DNA from: Vibrio sp. J1-1
Lineage (GTDB): Bacteria > Pseudomonadota > Gammaproteobacteria > Enterobacterales > Vibrionaceae
Length of the DNA stretch: 64,000 bases
Direction: 5' to 3'
Assembly (NCBI RefSeq): GCF_021728395.1
Contig: NZ_JAKKCM010000001.1
Location: 553,979-617,978, forward strand
This document shows, in pieces, positions 8,882-16,910 of the stretch (position 1 is its first letter; each line of letters opens with the position of its first letter). The position numbers were made by a program, and so were the translations under genes. The notes below the pieces were generated by a model. The model was given only the letters and a program-made list of their open reading frames with translations. It did not search any database and was not told where the DNA came from.

Positions 8882-8977
8882 AGGAGAAGAAAAAATCACA
8901 AGCGTTCATCCATAAAGCGAACGAACACTTGTCTAAGTCTTCGACTTAACTATCTATTAATTGGTAATACTGGTTAA

Positions 8978-9331
8978 TTAATCGTCTTCAACCAAACTCT
9001 CTTCCGTGTAGTCTTCCGCAGCTTCAGGTTTATTACGTCCGTTCAGCGTATGGAAGCGCTTGCGACCACGAGCGAGTTGAGTGTATTTCAACCACGTACG
9101 CTCAATTTTGGTTTTTGCTTTGCCCGGGTGCTCTAACACCTTAACGAAGTGTTTCTCTTCGCTGTTTTCAGGTGTTAACTCGCCTGTTTCCAGACCAAGC
9201 ATGGTATCCCCATAAATTGTTAGGATTTCCTCTTCTGCAAGAGTAAAATCACCAGACTTTGCAAATCCGCGTGGGAATTTTACGTTATCGTAAAATCGTT
9301 TTTTGCCATGACGGAATTCAGTGTCAGACAT
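8978..9331 (-). CDS. maoP: Macrodomain Ori protein MaoP (DUF413)
   Basis: A 117-residue DUF413 protein. In E. coli MaoP (YifE) organises the Ori macrodomain together with the maoS site. Recognisable features are the N-terminal RFYDNVKFPRGFAKSGDFT, a central acidic EEKHFVKVL segment, and the C-terminal W-K-Y, RFHTLNGR and EDYTEE motifs shared with YifE. The start at 9331 is chosen because family members begin just before this FPRGF region; the extra 33 residues from an ATG at 9430 look like promoter translation. It is divergent from hdfR, exactly as in E. coli, which supports both calls. Confidence 0.88.
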   Translation of the reverse strand: MSDTEFRHGKKRFYDNVKFPRGFAKSGDFTLAEEEILTIYGDTMLGLETGELTPENSEEKHFVKVLEHPGKAKTKIERTWLKYTQLARGRKRFHTLNGRNKPEAAEDYTEESLVEDD

Positions 9332-9479
9332 GTCAACAGCCTCTGTAACCGTTATTGATGAATGTAATGAACTAAGGCGAAAATTAGGCGTAAAGCTAAC
9401 AAAAGAAAAACAAATTTTTTTTATCGTCATGATTTTAAATAGTTGTTAATCTGGTTTGATATTAACCAGGAGATGGTTT

Positions 9480-10373
9480 ATGGATGTAAAGGTCTTTCGA
9501 ACATTTTTAGAGCTGGCAAGGGTTCGTCACTTTGGGCGTGCCGCTGAGAACTTGTATATTACCCAAGCAGCAGTCAGTGCTCGCATCAAGCAACTGGAAA
9601 GTTATTTCGATACTCAATTGTTTATTCGTGATCGCAATAACATAAAGCTAACGTCTGCGGGTGAGCGATTAATTAGTTATGCTGAGGTGATGGTCACTAC
9701 ATTGCAGCAAGCCAAACTGGAACTGTCACTCGATGATGGTAAAGCGCTACAACTTACCTTAGGTGGCACACCGAATATTTGGGATGCGTATCTACAGAAT
9801 TGTTTAAGTGTGGTCACCGATTCTTTTGGTGGCTATGGCTTTATGGCGGAAGTCATGGGGCGTGAAATGCTGAGTCGTAGTCTGTTGGAGCGTACTCTGG
9901 ACATGGCATTTGCTTTTGACCAGATAAAAGCGGATGAGCTGAACTGTAAAAAAGTTGCTGATGTCGTGCTTGTTCTGGTGTCTACCGAACAAGATTCGCT
10001 AGATACGGTATTTGATAAAAAATACGTGTACGTTGATTGGGGCACCCGTTTTGCTTCTGAGCATTCGGAACGTCACCCTAAGATCCCGGCTCCATTTTTG
10101 CGGACATCTACCGCGCGTATTGCACTGGATTTTATTTTAGAGAAAGGCGGGGCTGCCTACTTACCGATATCGCTTGTTGAGCCATTTATTGCCAATGGGC
10201 AGCTCTATAAGGTGTCTGGTGTGGAAGACTGGCATCGCCCTATTTACTTGAGCTATCGCAAAGCCAGTTCGTCTGTAGAGGCGATTAAGCAGGTTGAAGA
10301 GATTGTTAAGGATGTTGATCCTCTAACTGCATACAGCTTGCAGCAAATTGGGTCCGGAATGTCTGACGAATAA
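9480..10373 (+). CDS. hdfR: LysR-family transcriptional regulator HdfR
   Basis: A 297-residue LysR protein. The N-terminal winged helix (residues 1-60: FRTFLELARVRHFGRAAENL, TQAAVSARIKQLE) is followed by a periplasmic-binding-protein-like effector domain. In E. coli HdfR represses flhDC. The divergent placement beside maoP is the same as in enterobacteria, and the sequence is HdfR-like, but the Vibrio target may differ because Vibrio flagella are not FlhDC-controlled. The ATG at 9480 has CAGGAG at 7-8 nt; the earlier 9456 start has no such site. Confidence 0.85.
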   Translation: MDVKVFRTFLELARVRHFGRAAENLYITQAAVSARIKQLESYFDTQLFIRDRNNIKLTSAGERLISYAEVMVTTLQQAKLELSLDDGKALQLTLGGTPNIWDAYLQNCLSVVTDSFGGYGFMAEVMGREMLSRSLLERTLDMAFAFDQIKADELNCKKVADVVLVLVSTEQDSLDTVFDKKYVYVDWGTRFASEHSERHPKIPAPFLRTSTARIALDFILEKGGAAYLPISLVEPFIANGQLYKVSGVEDWHRPIYLSYRKASSSVEAIKQVEEIVKDVDPLTAYSLQQIGSGMSDE

Positions 10374-10404
10374 GCCATCATTTGCGGCGGATTGAACACA
10401 AAAG

Positions 10405-10438
10405 AAAAGCTCCTGATGGAAGTGACATCAGGGGCTTT
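10405..10438 (+). terminator. Intrinsic terminator after hdfR
   Basis: An imperfect stem of about 12 bp, AAGCTCCTGATG pairing with CATCAGGGGCTT, with a GAAGTGA loop, 33 nt after the hdfR stop. It is followed by a short T run. Confidence 0.7.
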
Positions 10439-10553
10439 GTTCATGAATACTTGGTTTACGCTAAGTCGAACATCTGTGTTTCCTCAGTATTGGTATTCAG
10501 ATACAGGGTTTAGAGTGGAATTGCACTCTGAACCGTATTTCCAGGAAGATAAA

Positions 10554-10997
10554 TTAAGAAAGCTTCTTGTTTAAAAGGTTATCCAGACCGGCTTTACCTG
10601 CACCTGAAAAAATCAGAGATACGCTCGCGGCCAATAACGCTAATCCAAATTCATAACCGTTGTTTGATAGGAATAGACCATTCTCGAAGTGAACTGAAAA
10701 AATAGCGATAAGCATGGTAAAAGCAAGAACAGTTGCCGCTGGTCGAGTAAGCAAGCCTAATAGAATAAACAAACCACCAAAGAACTCACCACTACCTGCT
10801 AGGAAAGCCATTAAGACACCTGGACTCAAGCCAATTGATGCCATCCACTGACCCGTACCTTCCAACCCGTAACCACCAAACCAGCCAAATAGCTTCTGAG
10901 AGCCGTGTGCCATAAAGATGATGCCGATAGGAATGCGAAGTGCCAATGTGCTGAAACCTGCGTTTGATGCTGTAATTTTTTGCAGAAGTGCCTTCAT
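10554..10997 (-). CDS. DoxX family inner-membrane protein
   Basis: A 147-residue protein with four hydrophobic segments and the DoxX signature (LALRIPIGIIFMAHGSQKLFGWFGG near residues 17-41). The family is linked to redox homeostasis and to quinone or thiosulfate oxidation in some species; the role here is not determinable. The ATG at 10997 has TGAGGACAG upstream; the longer start at 11057 adds a hydrophilic tail not typical of the family. It is a monocistronic unit. An inverted repeat TAGTTC-N9-GAACTA (11106-11126) lies upstream and may bind a regulator. Confidence 0.88.
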   Translation of the reverse strand: MKALLQKITASNAGFSTLALRIPIGIIFMAHGSQKLFGWFGGYGLEGTGQWMASIGLSPGVLMAFLAGSGEFFGGLFILLGLLTRPAATVLAFTMLIAIFSVHFENGLFLSNNGYEFGLALLAASVSLIFSGAGKAGLDNLLNKKLS

Positions 10998-11344
10998 GAT
11001 TCTGTCCTCATTTGATGTTTGTTGAGCGGGAGTCCATTCTCCCTTGCTGTTGAGCACAGTTTAGGTCGGGTTAGTACGAGAAAAAATTGGGGTTATTTGA
11101 CTCTCTAGTTCAATAAATTCGAACTAAAGGCTTTTTCTTTTTTAATTCATTTTGTTAAGGTTTTATTTAGCCTTTATTTTTGCTAAATATCTCGAGTTTT
11201 TTTATCACTATGTCATTTTTTTCGAAAGTGAGGGAAGAAGCTGTGGTGTTAGAGATATGAAATTAGAACAAAAAAATAGAGCACGGGGCAGGTGCTCTAT
11301 TTCTTCGATATTAATGAGGGAGGAGGCATCCCCGGGAACAAGAA
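10998..11344. other. Intergenic region between doxX and a small gene
   Basis: A mostly A/T-rich spacer of about 345 nt. It contains the doxX promoter region with the 6-bp inverted repeat at 11106-11126 and, at 11272-11305, a strong minus-strand terminator for the 67-residue gene. Possible readings such as 11152-11403 have no ribosome site and overlap the terminator, so I see no gene. Confidence 0.4.
11272..11305 (-). terminator. Intrinsic terminator after the 67-residue gene
   Basis: A 10-bp stem AATAGAGCAC/GTGCTCTATT around a GGGGCAG loop. On the minus strand it is followed by T7. It lies about 40 nt beyond the stop of the small gene at 11345. Confidence 0.85.
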
Positions 11345-11548
11345 CTAGAGATTCATCAAACTTTCAAGCGACTCCTCTACATTGTTGTAGTGATAGGTCC
11401 TAATATTACCCCCATCAGTCGCGTTGATTTGAATTTCTGAAATCTCGTTATTTGAGTCTCGCTCAATTATTCCGATAGAATGATCAACGGATTTACTCGT
11501 AATAACTTTTTGGTTTCTAAGTACAATTACGCATGTGTGTAAGTCCAT
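11345..11548 (-). CDS. Small hypothetical protein, 67 residues
   Basis: Not recognised. The 67-residue soluble protein begins MDLHTCVIVLRNQKVITSK and alternates short beta-like segments (SIGIIERDSN, SEIQINATDGGNIRTYHY), ending in an acidic helix. It has no signal peptide or membrane segment. AAAGGGAATT just upstream of the ATG, and a strong terminator 40 nt after the stop, argue that it is a real monocistronic gene. It lies between doxX and the Ada-AlkA gene with its own promoter region. Confidence 0.7.
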   Translation of the reverse strand: MDLHTCVIVLRNQKVITSKSVDHSIGIIERDSNNEISEIQINATDGGNIRTYHYNNVEESLESLMNL

Positions 11549-11744
11549 ACCAATTCCCTTTTAGCCGACGTTGTTGTGATGTTCTGGTCTTAACTTTAGT
11601 GTAGAAATACGCTAATGCCAATTAATCTCAATATTGAGTTCCGAAAATGGCTAACCTCAGTAAGCACCTCGTTCTACAATGAGCATATAGCCCATTGAGC
11701 AGATATAAACTGCTCGTTCAGATTGTGCAAGCAAGGACTGCATC

Positions 11745-13112
11745 ATGCTTATACACCCCTATACGTCATTGACGTTTGAGCAGTGTCAAAAGGCGCGTAT
11801 GTCACGTGATAGCCGTTTTGATGGCCGATTTTATATTGGCGTTAAAACGACGGGAATTTTCTGCCGACCAATATGCCCAGCCAACTTACCGAAAGAAGAA
11901 AATGTTGAATACTTTACGGACAAAACTCAGGCTATTAAGGCAGGTTATCGCCCTTGTTTGCGCTGCCGACCAGATAGTGCACCTGGCTCATGGGCATGGA
12001 GAGGAGTAGAAACCACGTTTCAACGTGCTATCTCTATGATTGATAAGGGGGAGCTGCATCATCACTCAGTGTGTGAACTTGCGGAGCGTGTCGGGATCTC
12101 TGATCGTTACTTAAGGATATTGTTCGAACAGTACCTGGGCATGTCGCCCAAGCAATATGCTCAATATCAGCAATTGATGTTTGCTAAACAGTTACTGCAT
12201 TCGAGTTCTATGTCTGTTACTGAAGTGGGCTTTGCCGCTGGTTTTAACAGCACACGTCGATTTAATGATGCTTTTCAAAAGTTTCTCAAGTTAACACCGT
12301 CTCAGGTAAGGCGGAATGAGTTTGAAAAAATGGAAACGAATAGAATCGTGTTACCGTTTCGCGGCGAGTTTAATTGGCAGCATATCCTGAATTTTTATCG
12401 CTTAAGGGCGATAGAAGGGGTGGAAGTTCTGACTGAAAATAGCTATAGCCGTACGGTTTGTATCACAGGGAGTAAAGCGTGGTTTAAAGCGACGAAATGT
12501 GAAAGCCATCTGGAACTGGATTTCGAAATTGAAGACGTCGCCAAATTGCAAAGTCTGGTTACCAGTGTTCGTCGAATGTTTGATCTTGACGCTGATATTT
12601 GCGCGATAGAGCAGCATCTCAACTATGTTGCCCCTGGAATTGTGAAGAGCCATGGGATTCGTATTCCAGGTGTGTGGAGTACATGGGAAGCTGGTGTTCG
12701 AGCAATTTTAGGTCAGCAAGTTTCGGTTAAAGCCGCGATTGGTCAGTTAAATTTGTTGGTAGATCAACTCAGTGCAGAAGGAGAAGCTCGTTGCTTTCCT
12801 GAGCCAATTGACATCGTTAATGCGGATGTGAGTTTTCTGCGCATGCCTCAAAGTCGTAAGAATACGTTAGTGACCTTTGCACAATTTATGTTGGATAATC
12901 CACAAGTGGAACCTCAGCAATGGTTGAAGCTAAAAGGAATAGGGCCCTGGACCGTGAGCTATGCCCAGCTTCGGGGAGAATCTCAACCTGACTGTTTTTT
13001 GCATAACGACTTAGTAGTAAAAAAGGTAATGCAGCGCTTCCCTTCTCTCAACAGCCATACCGCATCACCTTGGGGAAGTTACGCAACTTTTCATTTATGG
13101 AATCAATCATGA
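11745..13112 (+). CDS. Ada N-terminal/AraC/AlkA fusion: alkylation-responsive regulator and 3-methyladenine DNA glycosylase
   Basis: A 455-residue three-part protein. Residues 1-80 are the Ada phosphotriester-repair zinc domain, with Cys40, Cys44, Cys71 and Cys74 in the CRPICPAN and CLRCRPD contexts. Residues 85-190 form an AraC helix-turn-helix region ([21 protein letters not shown]). Residues 205-455 are an AlkA-type HhH-GPD glycosylase with [10 protein letters not shown] near 398 and the probable catalytic Asp416 in PDCFLHND. The protein should sense methyl phosphotriesters, activate transcription and excise alkylated bases. The Ada O6-methylguanine methyltransferase domain is absent and is supplied by the overlapping downstream ogt. 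Confidence 0.92.
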   Translation: MLIHPYTSLTFEQCQKARMSRDSRFDGRFYIGVKTTGIFCRPICPANLPKEENVEYFTDKTQAIKAGYRPCLRCRPDSAPGSWAWRGVETTFQRAISMIDKGELHHHSVCELAERVGISDRYLRILFEQYLGMSPKQYAQYQQLMFAKQLLHSSSMSVTEVGFAAGFNSTRRFNDAFQKFLKLTPSQVRRNEFEKMETNRIVLPFRGEFNWQHILNFYRLRAIEGVEVLTENSYSRTVCITGSKAWFKATKCESHLELDFEIEDVAKLQSLVTSVRRMFDLDADICAIEQHLNYVAPGIVKSHGIRIPGVWSTWEAGVRAILGQQVSVKAAIGQLNLLVDQLSAEGEARCFPEPIDIVNADVSFLRMPQSRKNTLVTFAQFMLDNPQVEPQQWLKLKGIGPWTVSYAQLRGESQPDCFLHNDLVVKKVMQRFPSLNSHTASPWGSYATFHLWNQS

Positions 13113-13591
13113 AAACAATCTATACCGAAATGTCCAGCCCGTTAGGTACCGTGACGATACAAGCTAACTCTGATGGCTTACTTGGTATTTGGTTTGAAAC
13201 CTGTACAACAAAACCGGATGATTTGGGTGAGCGCGATGATAATCATCCGGTTCTGAATCAGACGGTTGTTCAGTTAGGGGAATACTTTTCTGGGTTAAGA
13301 AATGAGTTTGATCTTCCTTTAGCGGTTACGGGGACGGATTTTCAACACCAGGTCTGGCATGCTCTCACAACCATTCCCTACGGAGAAACATGGAGCTATC
13401 AACAGCTTGCGGATGCGATAGGTAACCCTAAAGCCGTGCGCGCCGTGGGTATGGCCAACGGGAAAAATCCGATTTCTATCGTTGTTCCCTGTCATCGTGT
13501 GATTGGTAAGAGTGGGAAATTGACAGGGTATGCTGGTGGTGTCGAGCGTAAGCAGCAGTTACTGGCTTTGGAGCAGGGCAAGCCTCTGTGA
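13109..13591 (+). CDS. ogt: Methylated-DNA--protein-cysteine methyltransferase
   Basis: A 160-residue suicide enzyme that transfers methyl groups from O6-methylguanine to itself. The acceptor motif PCHRV carries Cys128. The preceding helix-turn-helix ([21 protein letters not shown]) and the Asn/Arg pair are present. The start overlaps the glycosylase stop as ATGA (13109-13112), so the two repair genes are translationally coupled. A longer start at 13070 would lie inside the upstream gene and lacks family similarity. Whether it is Ogt or the Ada C-terminal type cannot be separated by eye; expression under the upstream Ada-like activator is inferred. Confidence 0.93.
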   Translation: MKTIYTEMSSPLGTVTIQANSDGLLGIWFETCTTKPDDLGERDDNHPVLNQTVVQLGEYFSGLRNEFDLPLAVTGTDFQHQVWHALTTIPYGETWSYQQLADAIGNPKAVRAVGMANGKNPISIVVPCHRVIGKSGKLTGYAGGVERKQQLLALEQGKPL

Positions 13592-13660
13592 CCGAGGTGA
13601 GTTGAAAGTGCCTCCAGACTGGACTGTTCAGAAGATAAGCTCACTATTTTCATTGCCTAC

Positions 13661-13694
13661 AAAAAGCCCCGAGACTTTGGCTCGGGGTTTTTTA
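13661..13694 (+). terminator. Intrinsic terminator between ogt and yitT
   Basis: CCCCGAG/CTCGGGG stem (13667-13673 and 13681-13687) extended by flanking A/T pairs, with a 7-nt loop followed by T6. The A5 on its left could also serve the convergent yitT transcript. Confidence 0.88.
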
Positions 13695-13719
13695 TATTTC
13701 TTTAAGCAATATCTGGCGA

Positions 13720-14328
13720 TTATGTTTCCTGAGGTTTAGGTTGGTAACGGCCAGGCTTATGATTCATGGTCAGAATCAGATTGATAATGACAGCCCCCAT
13801 TACTGATAGAGCGATGATGTAAACATCCACTATAAATAGTGACATGATGACAATGGCACAATCCAAAGCCATCTGTACTTTACCCGCTCGAATACCGAAA
13901 CGTTCCTGTAGATACAGAGCCAGAATGTTAAAGCCACCAAGGCTCATTTTATGGCGAAAGATAACCAACATTCCGATACCGATCAGTCCGCCACCCAGAA
14001 GTGCCGCGTACACCATATTTATTCTTGAAATCTCGATAACTTGATGCAGATGATCGACCGCGAAAGAGACAATCGTCACCGCAATAAACGTATTGATGGA
14101 AAAGCGCCAGCCCATACGTGTAACAGAAAGAATGTAGAACGGCAGGTTGAGAGCAAAAAAGATTTGACCAAAACTAAAATCACTCACTTTGGTGAGGAAT
14201 ATCGCTAAACCTGCCGTACCGCCAGTCAGTAGTCCGACTTTGCTGAAAATAATAACCCCCAGAGATACCAACGCACTGCCCAGCGTCAGAGCCAAGAGGT
14301 TCTCTCTAATGCTATGATCTTTATCCAT
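13720..14328 (-). CDS. YitT family (DUF161) membrane protein
   Basis: A 202-residue integral membrane protein with five to six hydrophobic helices. It shows the YitT-family Gly-rich motif LTGGTAGLAIFL near residues 34-45 and the repeat-like FRHKMSLGGFNILALYL near 124-140. The usual C-terminal DUF2179 domain is absent, as in short gammaproteobacterial members. The function is unknown; a transport role is assumed for the family. AAGGAAA precedes the ATG. A 12-bp inverted repeat sits in its 5' region. Confidence 0.85.
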   Translation of the reverse strand: MDKDHSIRENLLALTLGSALVSLGVIIFSKVGLLTGGTAGLAIFLTKVSDFSFGQIFFALNLPFYILSVTRMGWRFSINTFIAVTIVSFAVDHLHQVIEISRINMVYAALLGGGLIGIGMLVIFRHKMSLGGFNILALYLQERFGIRAGKVQMALDCAIVIMSLFIVDVYIIALSVMGAVIINLILTMNHKPGRYQPKPQET

Positions 14329-14666
14329 AAAAGTTTTTCCTTGGTTTAAGCCCTTCCAGCCACATTGGCGGCTAGAGTTAGGGATGCGGTCGCCAATGTG
14401 GCCACCAAAATATTTGTAATATAATTGATATAACCTGATGACTTTATGTCGCCGGGTGAGATAGGGAGGTTGGCAATACTTCAGGAAGACACTCCATCGT
14501 TAGCCTCCCAATTGTCACTGAAAAAGCGTAAGTCTGGGTTACTTGCGCATAAAATGTCTTGAAAAGTGACCAATGTCGAGTTTTCAACAAACATTGAATT
14601 TTTGTTAGTCTGTTTAACATAATGTACACGTTGTAAAGTTGAGCGAGAAAGAAGAAAGGAAAAGTC
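14329..14666. other. Divergent promoter region between yitT and the GFA gene
   Basis: About 340 nt containing a long inverted repeat (14359-14402) near yitT and the promoter region of the GFA gene. Overlapping minus-strand readings at 14444-14723 lack ribosome sites and similarity. No other gene is seen. Confidence 0.4.
14359..14402. repeat. 12-bp perfect inverted repeat in the yitT leader
   Basis: GCCACATTGGCG at 14359-14370 pairs perfectly with CGCCAATGTGGC at 14391-14402 across a 20-nt loop. It lies 30-75 nt upstream of the yitT start, so it could be a hairpin in the 5' untranslated region or a split operator. No T tract follows, so it is not a simple terminator. Confidence 0.7.
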
Positions 14667-15062
14667 ATGATAAAGAGAGTTGGAGAAGCAGAAATTAAAC
14701 CTTTGCACAGGCTGGTTTGTCATTGTGGAGAAGTAGAACTAGAGCTTTCACTACCTAATGGTATTGAAAAACCAAGACGATGTGATTGCTCGATGTGTCG
14801 CCGTCGTGGTGCTATTGTTGCTTCCGTGCCCCTAAATGGTATTCGAATTGTTAAAGGAGAAGAAAAACTTAAGCTTTATCAGTTCAATACACATACGGCA
14901 AAGCACTATTTCTGTAGCGAGTGTGGTATTTATACCCACCATCAACGTCGTTCAGACCCGGCTGAATATGGTTATAATGTTGGCTGTCTTGATGGCGTTA
15001 ATCCATACGATTTAGGCGAGATTGAAGCGATGGATGGCGTGAACCACCCATCAGATCGTTAA
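14667..15062 (+). CDS. GFA family (CENP-V/GFA domain) protein
   Basis: A 131-residue zinc protein. The GFA metal ligands are visible: Cys18 and Cys20 (CHC), Cys39, Cys41 and Cys44 (CDCSMC), and Cys83 and Cys86 in YFCSECGIYTHHQ. The family was named for glutathione-dependent formaldehyde-activating enzyme, but that activity is disputed and most members are uncharacterised. Although frmA-fghA occurs at 31-33 kb, this gene is not linked to it. AAGGAAAAG gives a good ribosome site. It is convergent with nhaD, with only 5 nt between the stops. Confidence 0.87.
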   Translation: MIKRVGEAEIKPLHRLVCHCGEVELELSLPNGIEKPRRCDCSMCRRRGAIVASVPLNGIRIVKGEEKLKLYQFNTHTAKHYFCSECGIYTHHQRRSDPAEYGYNVGCLDGVNPYDLGEIEAMDGVNHPSDR

Positions 15063-15067
15063 AGGGG

Positions 15068-16498
15068 TTAGCTAAATAGACTGCCATTCATCCATAAGTG
15101 TACGGCAATGCTGGCAGCGTAACCCAAAGCGATGACGGGCGCCCATTTCAGGTGGCCAAAGAAAGTGTATTGGCCACGTGCTGCGCCCATTAACGCAACG
15201 CCAGCCGCCGACCCTATTGAAAGTAAACTACCCCCAACACCAGCGGTTAGCGTAACCAGCAGCCAGTTACCGATAGACATATCAGGTTGCATGGTTAACA
15301 CCGCAAACATCACTGGGATGTTATCCACGATGGCAGAAAGTATACCGACCATTACGTTAGCCCATATCGGGTTCCATTCGGTGTACATCACATGAGAAAC
15401 CAGCTCTAGATAACCGAGCAAGCTTAACCCTCCCACGCACATCACCACACCGTAGAAGAAGAGTAAGGTGTCCCACTCGGCCCGTGAAATACGGTGGAAG
15501 ACATCAAATGGCACCACCGAGCCGATTCGTTTCAGCGCGTGTTCGTCCCCATTGGCGATGGCGATGGCGGTTTTTTTTGCCAAGGATTGTTTGAGAGTTT
15601 TACGCAAGAAGTAACCAAAAAACTGTAAGTAGGCTAAGCCCATCATCATTCCTATGACGGGTGGGAAGTGGAGTACCGCATGGAAGGAGACGGCAGTGGC
15701 AATAGTCAGAATGAATAACAACACAATACGCCGAGCCCCACGTTTGAGTTCCACATGTTCATGCTTGGTATTTGGTCTGGTATTCGGCACAAACATTGAC
15801 ATCAAAAAGGCAGGAACCAAATAGTTGACCAAAGAGGGAATAAACAGAGGGGTGAATTCAGCAAAGCTGACATGACCAGCCTGCCAGACCATTAAGGTCG
15901 TGATATCACCAAAAGGGCTGAATGCACCACCAGCGTTGGCGGCGATGACGATATTGATGCAGGCCAAGTTGACGAATTTTGGGTTGTCGCCGGAAACTTT
16001 CATCACAACAGCACACATTAACAGCGCTGTTGTCAAGTTGTCCGCGATGGGAGAAATAATGAACGCGAGGAAGCCTGTCAGCCAAAACAATTTTTTAAAG
16101 CTGAAACCTTTACCCACCATCCATGCTTGTAAGGCATCAAAGAGTCTTCGCTCTTCCATGGCGTTGATGTAAGTCATCGCCACCAGCAGGAACAGCAGTA
16201 ATTCTGCGTACTCAAGTAAGTTGTGCTCTAACGCAGCCTTAGCCACATCCTGTTGGTTGTGTTGAGTGAAGGTGTATCCGATTAGAATCCAAATTAACCC
16301 AGCGGCGAGCAGCACTGGTTTGGATTTTCTCATCTTGAGATACTCTTCCAGCATAACCAGAGCATAAGCAATAGAGAACAGTACCAGAGCGGTATAGCCA
16401 ACGGTAGAATTTACTAAGTTGAGATCATTGGTGGCCGCTGCCAAGCTGTTGCTTGAGAATAACAAACAGCAGAAAGCCGCAATTGGGTAAATTGGCAT
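15068..16498 (-). CDS. nhaD: Na+/H+ antiporter NhaD
   Basis: A 476-residue inner-membrane antiporter (V. cholerae NhaD is about 477). It has an N-terminal hydrophobic leader ending SNSLAAATND and about twelve further transmembrane segments. Polar residues inside membrane regions, for example ISPIADNLTTALLM and GILSAIVDNIPVMFAVL, are typical of the NhaD/ArsB-like ion-transporter superfamily. It exports Na+ or Li+ in exchange for protons at alkaline pH. Of three possible ATGs, 16498 has GGGAG at 8 nt; 16504 is possible and 16537 unlikely. A 38-residue membrane peptide gene lies about 100 nt upstream on the same strand. Confidence 0.93.
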   Translation of the reverse strand: MPIYPIAAFCCLLFSSNSLAAATNDLNLVNSTVGYTALVLFSIAYALVMLEEYLKMRKSKPVLLAAGLIWILIGYTFTQHNQQDVAKAALEHNLLEYAELLLFLLVAMTYINAMEERRLFDALQAWMVGKGFSFKKLFWLTGFLAFIISPIADNLTTALLMCAVVMKVSGDNPKFVNLACINIVIAANAGGAFSPFGDITTLMVWQAGHVSFAEFTPLFIPSLVNYLVPAFLMSMFVPNTRPNTKHEHVELKRGARRIVLLFILTIATAVSFHAVLHFPPVIGMMMGLAYLQFFGYFLRKTLKQSLAKKTAIAIANGDEHALKRIGSVVPFDVFHRISRAEWDTLLFFYGVVMCVGGLSLLGYLELVSHVMYTEWNPIWANVMVGILSAIVDNIPVMFAVLTMQPDMSIGNWLLVTLTAGVGGSLLSIGSAAGVALMGAARGQYTFFGHLKWAPVIALGYAASIAVHLWMNGSLFS

Positions 16499-16598
16499 AG
16501 ACATTTCTCCCTTTCTTGTTGGAGAAATATTAGCCATAAATTAAGAGGTTAGTTGTGAGAAAGCTCGAATTAACGGTAGGAGTCGGGTATTTATGCCA

Positions 16599-16715
16599 CT
16601 ATTTTCTTAGTGACACGATACCCGCTACGCAACATAGAATGGCTGCGGTATACAAACCGTAAGTCAGCCAATGGCTTATTTCTAAAAAAGGAGTAATTCC
16701 TTGAGATGCCCACAT
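16599..16715 (-). CDS. 38-residue membrane peptide upstream of nhaD (new small gene)
   Basis: An uninterrupted reading frame of 39 codons including TAG, starting MWASQGITPFLEISHWLTYG. A hydrophobic helix (LYTAAILCCVAGIVSL) follows and the protein ends in Arg-Lys. An excellent Shine-Dalgarno (ACGGAGG) sits 4-5 nt from the ATG. The predicted peptide has one C-terminal transmembrane segment with a basic end. It precedes nhaD on the same strand by about 100 nt and may be in the same transcript. No family is recognised. It is too short for usual gene-calling cut-offs, but the ribosome site and membrane pattern make it credible. Confidence 0.65.
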   Translation of the reverse strand: MWASQGITPFLEISHWLTYGLYTAAILCCVAGIVSLRK

Positions 16716-16910
16716 ACAGCCTCCGTTAAATGAGCAATGTTGTATTATTCGGACCAATCTAAAGGAAATGTACGATGTTTTTTGTGAGTGTCGACAAAAT
16801 TATTGAGGCTCAGAGAGCTAAATTTTTACCTAGTGAGAGCTCTCTCTCATTTTTGTTTGGCTTGCCCTAACGAACGTGTCAGAGCAAGCGATGATTTGCA
16901 TCTAATTGAT

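Noticed and set aside
10392-10574. Plus-strand reading overlapping the hdfR terminator
   Set aside because: It starts inside a transcription terminator and overlaps the end of doxX on the other strand.
16834-16849. TGAGAG/CTCTCA hairpin with T5 on the plus strand
   Set aside because: There is no plus-strand gene upstream and the stem is only 6 bp, so it was not called as a terminator.
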